From Straminergon stramineum (Eukaryota > Streptophyta > Bryopsida > Hypnales > Calliergonaceae), in the NCBI GenBank assembly GCA_963920665.1, contig OY987271.1:3784501-3848500 (forward strand): a DNA stretch of 64,000 bases, read 5' to 3'. The notes below the pieces were generated by a model. That model searched no databases. It was not told where the DNA came from and saw only the letters and a list, made by a program, of their open reading frames with translations. The translations under genes and the position numbers were made by a program. Positions 48,201-59,545 of this stretch are shown in pieces; position 1 is the first letter of the stretch, and each line of letters opens with the position of its first letter.

Positions 48201-51200
48201 TTAAATTAATTTTTTAAAATTCTAATTCTCTTGGCCCAACTTATTTACCCACCCATCCCTACTCGTTACATACAAAACCTTTTTTTTATTGGCATTGATC
48301 TTTGATGGAATTGTTTGAAGAGTGATTTTGAATAGCCTTGCATTGAGTTGTTCCCATTCCTGCGATCCCTTGGGAGACTCATACAAGGTCAAAAGGACAA
48401 TTGTGAGATTATAGAAAGTGGAGTGGAAGAAGGAAGACACGGTCATGTAGATGTTCTTGTAGGTAAGGAGGGAAAACGCACTAGGGGTTGCATAAATGAG
48501 GATTATGATAGAAAGGGGTGAGGATAGGGAGGTTTTAAGATTGTAGAATGAAGATTGAAGATGTTTGGGGCAAAAGACTTAGAGGTTCTATGTTAGAATT
48601 TAGGACAATTGAGGATGTGGATTTGAAAATTGGGGGGATTGGGGAATTTTTTATTTGGATTTGGAAAGAAAGGTGGTAGAATTGAAAAGTTGTGTTTCTA
48701 TGGGAGTTGTTCAAAAGAAAGAAATGAGATGCATTCTCTTTTGTATTTTGAAGTAGCTCTGAATTGGAGTGTTTGTAGCAAGTCAACACTCATAAAATTG
48801 AAATCATTTGGGAGTCTAAATTTGCTTCTATGGGATGGAGCTAACAAGTTACATTAGAGTTGTATAATTGAATTCATGAACTATGAGAAGTCATGAACTT
48901 TCTCTAGTTGAAGGTGATTTATGCAATGCTATTGAAAATCATTCTACGTGGGATTTAGTACCTTGAGACAAGATTCTAAAACATAGAATCTCATGTGGTT
49001 TTACATTGCAATAAAAATGACAAAAATATATGGTTGAAATAATGTTAAGGTTGAAAAGTATTTATCATGTAGTGATTGAGACTAATGTGAAATAACAATT
49101 TGTTGAGGGTAGTTATACTAGATATTCCATAAAGGCAAAGGTAGCAAGTACTACCCTTAATGGTACCTTCATTTGAAGATAAACTCAATCAGGTACTGTC
49201 ACAAGGTCCCCTCTAGAAAGATTGTATTTTGAATTTGGAGGCAATTTGGGCAACATAATCTAAAGTTTCTTCTTTGAGGAGAGATTTAAGAATTTAGAAT
49301 TATACAATGCTAGATTGGAAACAAATTACAAACTCATATGGTTGAAACCTAGGCTAAAATTGTAAACTATATATGACATCCTATTCAAGATTGTGCTTTG
49401 AGATGGAGTCAATTTGGACACTACAATTCAAAATTCCTATAAGTATCCTAGTACTTTGAGACAAGATTCAAGACTCCACATTCCAAAAATTGTAAACTAT
49501 GAAATTACTTTTAGGAACTAGACTTGATAATTCTTAGAATGGAAGTAGAAAACAACAAAAACTTTAAGAAGTGGACAACAAGTAGAGCTTTCATAGCTCA
49601 CCTAGTTTCAATTTTATAGATGGATCCACCTTTAGAGTTGCAATGCAGTGTTTTGTATACAAAAGCCACCTTCTATTGTGTGTGGTCACATTCAAATGAC
49701 CTTGAAAAAAAGGCCTTGAATGTTGTTACATTCTAATGTTAATGAAACTATCTTGAAGGCTCATCATTAGAAGAAATCTAAGACCTCTAAAAGGATTTGA
49801 GATTGGAGTTTATCTATACCTATCCAAATGAATAGTCTTTACTAAGGTGGTGGATGTTGCTTTTATGGTTATCCCAACAATCATTGAAAACTTATGACTT
49901 TTGCATGTAAAGGCTATACAAGAAACTTTTTCTAAGTTGGAATTTCTTTGGAAAAGAGGATGAAATCCATATCATCACTAACTTACTATTCTATTGCATT
50001 GTATCAGTGTAGTCTGTCATTTCTTAGTTTGAAAAGAGGCTATAACTACACCTAATTTGGTAAAATCAATGTATTAATGAGCTTTTTGGCAATGCCAAAA
50101 TTGTTGCTACACTTTACCAATACTACAATAGTAAATTTTTTATTAGAGAATTAAATATGAAATACAAGTCCATTGCCTTCTAAAGCAATCAAAAGTTTCT
50201 AAATGCTATTGTTATGTATTCTGCACAATTTTACATGAAATGGGTCTTTTTGTAGATGTTTGCATTAGGCAATTTGTCTGCCATAGGATAGTTTACCTTA
50301 GTGACATCAATCAAATGATGTGTCTTTGAAAGTCTATGAAGTCATGTGGAACCTCAAACAAACAACTTCTTAATGAAAAACTGGCATGAATCAACAACCT
50401 GGAAAGGCGGGAATTTTTTCACATATGTCCTCAAGTTGCTCATGTGCATTGGTGACACCAAAAATATGTGTTGTAAGTAGCCTTGTCACACACAAAGATC
50501 CATACAAAAGGCAACATGTGATATCTCAACAACATATAGAGACTTGACTCCTTTTGTTCCAAAATGATCTTCCAGTCTCCTTTAACTAAATTATGGTAAT
50601 AAGCTTAATACCACACTTTGAAAAAGACTCTGAAACCCAAAGTTTCAAGAGGATAGGAGTGGAGACAATTCAACTTACAACTCAAAACAAATTGAAATAA
50701 TGCTATTTTTAGCAAAGAATCCCGAACATTTTATCCAACCAGAAGATCATTTAGGGACAGAGATAGTAGCTTGTTATTTTGGTCCAAGATCATGGTGTTA
50801 GAACATAGGTTTCCATAGGTAATGAAGTGAATGCTTCTAAATACACTCAAGTGCATTTGTATGAATGTTTACAATAAAGCTAAATTTATTGAGAATTTTT
50901 TTCTAATTGTTTTTTAGCAATGATTAATGTCAGCTCCATTAATGCTAGCTCCATTGTTAAAGTCGAAGTTTTAACACATTTAGGAATGCCTTTAGCAATT
51001 TGAGCTAATTGTAAAAATCACATTTTGAGACCATTGATTTGTATAATTCAACAAAGACAATAGACTAGCCCCCTAAGGTAGAAACTTTGTAGAGAACAAC
51101 AAATAGTAAGTTTGTTTTGAAGTAGGTTATGCCTTTATAATATACTAGACCACATAAATTGCAACCATTTGTGTATGCATACAAAAATAGTTGTCCTAAC

Positions 51201-51694
51201 CTAGTTTAGGTTTCCGCAATTTAGGTTTTCATCATGAACATTGGATGAAATAATTGGATGATATTTCTCTTGGATGGAAACATGATAGATTTTGTGACAT
51301 TTATATAAGAGATTATCATACTTTTGATATACAAATTGTAGAAGAAGTTAGGTTGTGAAGGAAAAAGTCAACATGTTTTGATTTAATAATACAAAATTTG
51401 CATTATTAACTTGTCAACTTCAAACAATTGTTTGGGTACCTTACTGTTAAATATTTACATTGATTTTCATACAAATGATTTCATCTTTGTTTTCTCTATG
51501 TATCTGCATTGGTGAACAAAAATATAATCTCTTATATTCAAATGTAAAGTGAAAAGTCTTGGACTTGGATGTATAGATTCTATTCTAGTTTCAGAGTTAA
51601 ATAGAAGAAAATAATTAAAAGACAAGCTCATAAGTAGGATTTGGTTTGGTAATATATAGTAGCTATGAGGGATTAATAACAAAAGCTAATATAA
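48201..51694. other. AT-rich intergenic, no gene identified
   Basis: The longest frames are 74-84 codons (48222-48857) without family features. Irregular mid-GC stretches at 49,600-50,760 read like decayed coding sequence on the minus strand but have frequent stops. A degenerate retroelement is possible; no motif supports it. Confidence 0.4.
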
Positions 51695-51959
51695 TTAACC
51701 TTGGAACGCTGGGTTGGTCACCACTCATGGAAATCATCCTTTTGGATATTGTGTGAATCACTAGCTTAAAAAATACAAAGGGCACTCATTGGATGTCAAA
51801 TTATTGTGCAAGACCTCCCCTTTTCCAACAAAATTTTAAGACCTCTTTTTTCACACAAAATTTCAAGGAGGAACATTTGCACTTCTATCTATCTTACATA
51901 GAAGAATTCTCTGTCATCCATTGGACATTTTTAGGCCATTATGTCATTATAGGGTTTAA
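51695..51959 (+). mobile_element. TTAA-flanked element, type D, abutting the PACRG stop codon
   Basis: Starts TTAACCTTGGAACGCTGGG and ends ATTATAGGGTTTAA. The interior aligns with 30158-30387 (tggaaatcatYcNtttNga, then cacttctatc and catccattg). The right TTAA (51956-51959) includes the bases of the PACRG stop codon TAA on the minus strand. Terminal repeats are weak in this copy. Confidence 0.7.
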
Positions 51960-54900
51960 GTAATAACACTTGATTCATACGTGGGGATCATGTATTTGAT
52001 GTTGATGAAGGCATCCTCACCGCCGTGTTTCTCAAAAATCTCGAGGGTGTTTAACACCAAGTCTCCTATGGTAGACTTCTTTTGTTGCGCGTAGTCAATG
52101 GCATCCCCAATATTCAATGTATTGTTCCTGAAGATGTTCATGATGGGCAATAGTTGCCGGTAATATGGCACCAACGACTCCCCAATCATCTCCTCACATT
52201 GCACCAACTTAATCAACAACTTCACCACGATCCGTTAACCAACAAACCCACATATTAGAGTTCATTGTAAAACCAACAAGTGGAAAAAACCCATCAAAAG
52301 CATGGCTCACATATTAGAGTTAATCATAAAGGAAACTTCAATTTCGAAATAGGGGTGTCAAAAGAAGGTTTAATTGAGAATAATACAAAAGAAACACAAC
52401 ATCAAACTTCATCAGACTTTAGTTTAGGTGATTTAAGAAATTTTCTCCTATGCTTTTTTCAAACTCCAACTCTTGGTCCCTCATTGTACACACTTTATGA
52501 TTAACTCCATTACTAAGCAAATATCCCTATTATAGTGAGGATTGAAATTTATTTTTGTAGTTGTAAGTTGCAACTACACTTTGATGAAGTCCAAAAATGG
52601 CATTTGAACATTGTATACAAAACCTACAATACATCAATTTTCTATTGATTATTTGAATCCGTGCCCCAATTTCAGAATTGAGTGTTCAACATTTTGCATT
52701 GAATATTTGATTATTATGTGGAGTATGTATAGGCACTACTATTGATTGTTTTGTATGACTATTTAGTAGCTAGCCCTTTCAATTATGATGATAGATTCCA
52801 CTAAATACATTAATTTAGTGAAGTCTAAAAAATAGCCTACTTAAGGGTATGTTTACATTTGGTGCTAGGGGTGATGCTTGCAATGCGAATCCGGTCCAAA
52901 GGTAGGTCTAAATTTGTTACTAAGACCCTTGGTAACAACATTCTTTAACACCAAGTGTGAACATACCTTTAAGCATGATCTTCATGAATTTGTAGTGAGT
53001 TTTTTTAAGAGATTGGAGTTTCTACCTGAAGTGTGACACCAACTACCTTGGGATCTCGTGTGTTGAGAGCATTTTTTATGGGCACAATTAATTGCGGTAT
53101 AACAGGCAAAATTTTCCCCTCACCAACCTACACCAAAAATAATCAAGCTCAACATTAGGACCCCCCATAATTAATACCAACTCCAAGTTTATTTGTTTCA
53201 TTGATACGCCTATTGTTTCATATTACATACAATGCAATTTATTTCTAAACTTTTAATGACTCCAAGGGCAAAGAAGATGATCCCTTCATCTTTGAGTAGT
53301 TGCTAAGCAAATAAAAATGACATGATTTCTAATAGAATTAACTTGACTATGGTACTAACAACAACAAAATTAGTGTATCGCACACTAAGGTAAGAGCACC
53401 CAATGACGTCCTTGTACCCAATGTTGTTCCTTTCTAGGTTAGGAATTCATTCTAGAACATAAATGTAGTTGGACTGTAGACATCTTATCATTTTAGGTCA
53501 AAAAAATAAACTCTCTAATGTTTACTTACATTTACAACTTGAAATGATTATGCTCTATAGAGTTCGACGCCATTGGGTACAAGGACACCATTGGGTGTTC
53601 TTACCTTAATTGAATTAACTTGATTATGGTACTAACAACAACAAAATAAAAATAGCATAAAAATGAACCTTGAGAAGATCCTCGCAACCTTTTACAGCCA
53701 AAAACCGATATGGGTCTTCCTTCTCACGAACACCATCAAAAAAAAGAGGCAAGTAAAAATGGTAGTCCACCTTTGCCAATTCCACCTTCCACTTGATTTG
53801 TAGCCTTGTTTGATTGTGATTAATAGCCAAAGGCAAATCACCTCTTTGGTAGCATTTCCTAAACTGACAAAAATAAATGCACGAAAATCAAATAACTATA
53901 AGTATTATCAAGCTATGTGACATCTAGTGTTAAAGTGGTGTGTTTTCTTACTGGTTTTTGACTCTCTTGTGTTGAATTTGATTGATGTTTTTACTAACAA
54001 TTGTAGCTAGCTACACACAATGTGTTGTGTATAGAGGTTTGTAATTTCACAGCAAAATAAAGAACTCCATAAAATATTCTAATGTAAAGTGAAACTGACC
54101 ACAAAGTATGTCATTCATCTTTTCTTTCGAGAATTGTTGTGGGATTTGAGATGAATAGACTCTTCATTTATGCAAATCTACTATGGTTGGAGTTATTTAT
54201 CTCTTTGAAGCTTATTAGGCAAAATGGCAACACGATTCTATTAACTCCTAAAGGACTAGGGGTGCAAAATATAGTGTTGTAGAAGCCACTTGGTAGCCTT
54301 ATAGCCCTTTAGGGGTTAAAACCTTAGGTTCACAAGATTCTACAAATAAGCATGTACACAAGCTACATCAATTTTGTTTTGTTTTTAACTTTTTGAGAAT
54401 CAAAGTGTTGAAATGCTGATCACTTCAAAATTTGGTGAAGCATTGTAATTCTACACTCATCCATCTTTGAAATCCAAAAAAACTTTTTCCATTATATTCA
54501 TGCACTTTTTCATCCAAATTCAGTGGCTTCAACTATGTTTTAAATAGAAATGGAAATCTATTTGACCAAAGTTTGAAGGCATCGGATTAAGTGATTAAAG
54601 TACCAAAGTGTTGGGAGGATTGTCTCTCTCCTTAAAAGCTCCAGACTCCGGTGGCTTGGGTTGTCGGAGTTTTGAACAAGGTGGGCAAATTCCTTTCAAA
54701 ATCTTTTCCCCATCTCCCTTTCTTGTGTAGTTTTTGGGATATTTCCTTCCTACTTTATACCTACATACGAAAATCCTCAGCATGCAACATGGGTATAAAT
54801 TTATGAAAAAAAAAATACATATTTCATTAACCCTTAAAGGACAAAGCCCTCATGACCAAGGTAGTCAAAACTGCTCTGATTATTGGACCAATAGGTGCAT

Positions 54901-56321
54901 TTTGTTTTTTACAATCAAGAAATCATCCATCAGACTCAAAATGTCCGCTTTGACATTTAAGGGTTAAACAAAATTGCACATTACATTACAATGGATGTTA
55001 TGGCCAATCAAGATAAAAAATGAGGACCTGAATTCACATTGGGGTGACCAATACGGTAGATCTTTGTCAAGAATGTGGACACGTTCGTGTTTACCGGGTT
55101 GTCGTGAAAACTGCAAGACGAAAAACAGACTTGGTTGAACATTTTGAGTAAGTGGGAAATTAATGCTGATGGTTTGACATAAATGGCCACTTACCATGAA
55201 TGAAATTGGAATGGGGTTAGATATTATTTTATCACTTATAGAGATCTACAAAATTCATACTTTGCAATAAGTAATTCTTATATAGTGTGCGTGAAGGTTT
55301 GATTCAACACTTAAGTGTCAAGTTTGAATTTCCATGTGAAATTCTCAAAGGGGTCCACGTCATGTCACACCATTCATAAGATGACACATGGCACTTTTTT
55401 ACAAAAATGACTTAATTTATGCTGAATTTGACCTTCATGTAGGGTAGTGATAAGAAAATTGAACTCTTGTACCCCCAAAGATCTCTCCATAACTTTACAA
55501 ATCTCTTATAAATCACAATATGACATATGTTAACATATGTTAAAGTGAAGCAAATAGTATCCTCTATACCAAGGTATCTACACCTAAAACAAACACTTTT
55601 TGTTCAAACCATCAATCCTCAACACTATTTGGGAAAAATACCACATCACAATGTTAGCAAATGAAAGCAATAGTAAATGCAATTGGTTTGAAATTTTTTA
55701 GAGTGTATGAATGTACTACAAATTTTCAAAGTGGAGGTCATAGGAACACTTGTTATTGATACAAGACTATTGTCTTAATTGAACATCACCTTGAAGTACA
55801 AAATTGGATGCTTCAACTTCCATTGGTTCCTTTTGAAAACCAATGTTGAATTTGAGCAAATGCTTTTTCAGATTTCTATCAATGAACTGAAAAGAACTCT
55901 ATTTTAACTGGTGGCAACTGATTGGTGTTGTAAAATAGTGAGGATACTCCAAATCCTCACCCTTAAGATGAATACCCCAAAATCGCACCCTATCCAAAAC
56001 CATCATCATCAATCTGTGTACTTCTCCAAAATCAATATGTATGTATATTGAAGAAACGATTTTAAAACATCTACCAAAAAAACTTTGACCCTTTGTAACT
56101 TTCACATACGGTATCCAAATGTTGCATTCTTTGGTGCATTGGAACCTCTGTTCACTTGCCAACAAGAAAAGATGAAAAATTTGACCACTTACTGGAACAG
56201 GTATGGTTTGGTCAAAGCAGGATAAAGATTGGGGTGGCATCTCTGGAGGGGGTTTGCCCTTGAATCTCGTGTCAGCATACTGGAACACCAACATGGAGCT
56301 GGCAATGTCTTGGAGCGCCAT
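51956..56321 (-). CDS. PACRG: PACRG, parkin co-regulated axonemal protein (6 exons)
   Basis: Model complement(join(51956..52219, 53026..53127, 53669..53863, 54604..54760, 55028..55110, 56193..56321)), 309 aa. PACRG binds the inner junction of axonemal doublet microtubules, so in a plant it belongs to sperm flagella. Conserved family segments: GAFKER at 111-116, [11 protein letters not shown] at 124-134, YLPLFFDG at 160-167, [10 protein letters not shown] in exon 5, VPYYRQ at 239-244, [10 protein letters not shown], and [13 protein letters not shown] near the C-terminus. The N-terminal 110 residues are not conserved and rest on splice logic: donor cca|gtaagt (exon 1), gcag|ttttc...ttcag|gtcctc (exon 2), tgtag|gtat (exon 3), with phases 0, 2, 0, 0, 0 closing exactly. 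Spacing between VTLQ and [13 protein letters not shown] matches the family. The exon 6 acceptor (ggtgaag|ttg) has a poor pyrimidine tract. Exons 1 and 2 are the least certain. Confidence 0.92.
52841..52972. mobile_element. MITE in PACRG intron 5, PIF/Harbinger-like
   Basis: Inverted termini GGGTATGTTTACATTTGGTG and AGGTATGTTCACACTTGGTG (reverse-complemented right end). Flanks can be read as a TTA target duplication, which with this type of terminus fits Tourist-like MITEs better than the CCCCTAAA family. About 132 bp. Confidence 0.75.
53335..53647. mobile_element. MITE in PACRG intron 4 with flanking direct repeats
   Basis: Inner element 53386-53608 has about 38-base imperfect inverted termini starting TAAGGTAAGAGCACCCAATG. 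It is flanked by a 36-base direct repeat (53335-53370 and 53612-53647, gaattaacttgaytatggta...) with one mismatch. The direct repeat is far too long for a normal target duplication. Confidence 0.8.
54241..54319. mobile_element. 79-bp TTAA-flanked mini-element in PACRG intron 3
   Basis: Starts TTAACTCCTAAAGGACTAG and ends AGCCCTTTAGGGGTTAA. It is little more than two termini, so it is a minimal deletion derivative of the CCCCTAAA family. Confidence 0.85.
54827..54967. mobile_element. TTAA-flanked element, type E, in PACRG intron 2
   Basis: Starts TTAACCCTTAAAGGAC and ends TTTGACATTTAAGGGTTAA. 141 bp; it makes up about half of the 267-base intron. Related to 41283-41435. Confidence 0.85.
55290..55450 (-). 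repeat. dispersed repeat in PACRG intron 1
   Basis: Reverse-complement match to 13365-13522 (aaggtttgatt, cataagatgacacatggcac, aatgacttaattt). Confidence 0.7.
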
Positions 56322-56428
56322 GATCTTGCCTTATTGCTACTGAAGATCCTAAATTCCATCAAAGTGGGATCTATGTCAACTTCTACGAATCGTGTAACAT
56401 AACTTGAAAATCTCCAAAGAACTCTAAT

Positions 56429-56658
56429 TTAACCCAGTAAGGATGCTGAGGACTAGAGTGGTTTGATGGATGACAAAGAACTCTCGCATATGAGACAAAA
56501 GTGCCATTGTTCAACCTTGAAATTTTATGCAAAAAAGGGAGGTCTTGCACAATAGTATGACCTCCAATGATTACTTTCAGGTTTTTTTAAAGTAGATGAT
56601 TCACATTGTTTCAAAAAAGAAGATTTCCACAGTGACCAGCCCGTCCTTATAGGGTTAA
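56429..56658 (-). mobile_element. TTAA-flanked element, type D, complete, empty internal site
   Basis: Starts TTAACCCAGTAAGGATGC and ends CCGTCCTTATAGGGTTAA. 230 bp. The internal tttttTTAAagtagatgat is uninterrupted and serves as the empty-site reference for the two filled copies at 13519-14590 and 15130-16387. It lies about 110 bases upstream of the PACRG start codon, in the probable promoter or 5' UTR. Confidence 0.85.
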
Positions 56659-59545
56659 TGAAGTTGTCCTTTGTGGGTGCATACATAGTAGGTGCATGTA
56701 GGGGTTGTGATTGGTCCTAGGATTCCAAAGCCTACTCATCAACCAAAATAGATGCACCTTTTGCATTGTGCACCCACAATTGCATTCCCCTAATTTTTCT
56801 CATGTAGATGTTGGAAGCAGAATTCTTGGGGTGACAACTTTAGAGTCACTCCCAAATTTCATAACCTATCTTTTGAAATGAACACAAATGAAAGCAAGGT
56901 TTAGGATACCAAAACCTAATGACCCCATGTCCTATTGACTGACAACAACTCATCTCTTGCAATACACTTAGTTGGACTTCAATTAGCAAGACTTGGGCAA
57001 AATATCTATAGGCATTGATCTTTGAATGGAAATGGAGTTGTCAAATCCAGTAGTGGTATTCAACTTCCTACTTTGAATGATGATGGAATAAGAAATCATT
57101 AGATATTGAATGAAAAACAATTCGATCTCAAGAGAGTTTGACTCTTATGTTCAAAGTGATCTATCTTTCTGGTGAGCTATATTTAGTGATGTCCTAATAA
57201 TAGTACACTTCAACATCTATTACATTAAGTACATACACAGTGTCACAACCCCTATCACAACTCATTTCACAAAATCCTATCCCTTTTTCATCCTAGAGAG
57301 ATATCATCCAATTATTTCATCCAACATTCACGATGAAAACCTAGAGTGCAATGAATGAGCATTCTTCCTCCACGCAAAACACAACTATTCATTGCAATTT
57401 GAAGGTGCTAGTATTGGCTAACATGCATAAAGATGGCACAAAAGAACAATACCTCGAAAGATTCTAGAGTTGGACTCTGAAATCGAAGACGCTACTCCAC
57501 CACCATTCCAAAGACATTAGAGGTTATTTCTATCCTTGCTGTTTCTGCAGAGCCGGTTGAAACGAGCGGGAGCACGTTTTTATCACATCACGATACTCCA
57601 ACAACCACACCACCACTGCACACTTCTCCATCTTATTGGCACCAACTGAAGGCCATCATTGCATCCTAACTGAGAATATGATAGTTGCAATGAGGAGGAA
57701 AAAAAATGACTCAAGGTACCTGTGTCTCAACAAATAAATAACAGCTTTGACACAAAAAAGTTGAATTCATTATGTCTACATGCAAGTAATACCTGGGTTT
57801 TCGGTAAAATTAAATTGAGTTCAGGAAACTATTAGACATCAGAGTCATCCCCTGGTGTCTCCTAGTGGTCATAGTGATCACAGAGACTTCCATACGCATC
57901 TTGGAAAGCTTCGGTATGATCGATGTGACTATAAGGAGACCTCCCCATGAATCAATGATAAAAGACTCTCATAAAAGTTCCTGAAAGTGAACAATCTGAT
58001 TTACTTCTGCATTTAATCTAACATTGTAAAATTCCACCAAAATAGAAGCATTTGATGACGTAGGATAATAACTTACCTTAGCAAGATTGATGGAACAGTT
58101 GTCAGATAGAAACGAGAGATCGGGTGCTTGTTCGCATAAACAGAAGCTGAGGTGGCCTTGTACTTGTAGGAAGAGACTTCTGCTGCCAAATGCTCCAGAA
58201 ATAATGTACGATAACGAGACTCAGAGAGATTCTAATAAAAGAAAGCAAAAGCAAAACAATGTTGTCCAACTCTTCGAAATGACAGCCAGAAAAAGAATTG
58301 AAAGTCAAGGTCAACAAAGTTGTTGCTGCAACGACGCCAAAAGGCCCTCGTGGCGTTCAAAACGCGAATGAAGAAAAGAGTTATCGTTGAAGTTAACAGT
58401 ATTTCAGATTTGTAGTTGAACCACCAAACAGAAGTTGCCAGCATCCATACATGACATTGTTCGTTAGATTTACACCCACAGTTTCACTAAACAAGGTCAA
58501 CATCTCCGCGCAGAACCGACTCTTGAGGATAAACCAACATAATGCAATACGCCTGCAGAGGAAAAACGACAATCTCTAGAAGCAATGTTCTACTATTTCC
58601 ACTGGTCAATTCAATGTAAAGACACAAGAATTCAAATAACAGATTTACACAACAACGGGATGAAAATAAAATAGAGGACACGCAATTGTAAACGAGGAGT
58701 CTGCAAGGCTTTTGATGGCAGTAAGGAGTGAAATGGAGAAGAAAAATTGTGATTGACATGAACATGAAAAGAACGAATGCAACAGCAGCCGAATGTGCGT
58801 TCAGACAGACAGGAGAAGAGGGTGATGAGACAACAACGAAAAGAGTTGAGAAGAGAAAAGAGAAAGACAGGTTCGCCTAAGTCGGACGGTTACGGAGATT
58901 TGGCCGCATGACACTATCATAATAAGAATGAATGAAGGGGAAGAGATCAGCAAGATGTTAAAGGGCATTCAACAGGACTTGAAGAGACCGACAGAGGTGA
59001 AAATGGATACAACAGCCAGGCGTCCCTCAATAGCTCCAAAAGCACGGGACTCACCATGTAAGGCACACTCTCACTAAGGATAAAAATATCCTGTATTCTC
59101 CGACTTGGTCCGGTTTAGTTGGAGAGTAGTACTTAAGGATTCACTGTTACAAGTACGTTGATCTTTCAACAAGACACTGACCCTCAAACACACCTCAAGG
59201 TGAGCTCAAGCACGGTTCCAGACTAGCAACATCGTGGTCATGACTTAGTGAGTCTAGGCTCTCGGCCTTTTTTGGATACTCCTTGTGATTCGATTATTCT
59301 CTGTGAGTCAAGGTAGAATGGGGCAAAATTATGGAGTATTCAGATGTATGTCAGAATCTCAATTGAAGCATGCCACGCAGGGTAGAAGCAGTGATCAAGG
59401 CAAAAGGTGGAACTATAGCAGCAGCTACAGAACTAGCCACATCACCTACGCTACATAATGCACTACATAAAACTTTGAATAGGATTGAAAACTAACTTTC
59501 GTAACTACAGTAGAGAAAAAATCAACGGATGTCTACAAATGTATC
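56659..59545. other. intergenic, no gene recognised
   Basis: From about 57,400 GC content rises and the texture resembles transcribed sequence. ORFs of 94 codons (58087-58371, +) and 92 codons (58487-58765, -) overlap others and lack domains. No splice-linked series was found. An unrecognised non-coding transcript or UTR is possible. Confidence 0.4.

Noticed and set aside
55008..55197. Alternative reading of PACRG exon 2 as [23 protein letters not shown]
   Set aside because: That frame looks protein-like but would need a phase-2 upstream exon and leaves exon 3 out of frame. The [11 protein letters not shown] frame closes with both neighbours.
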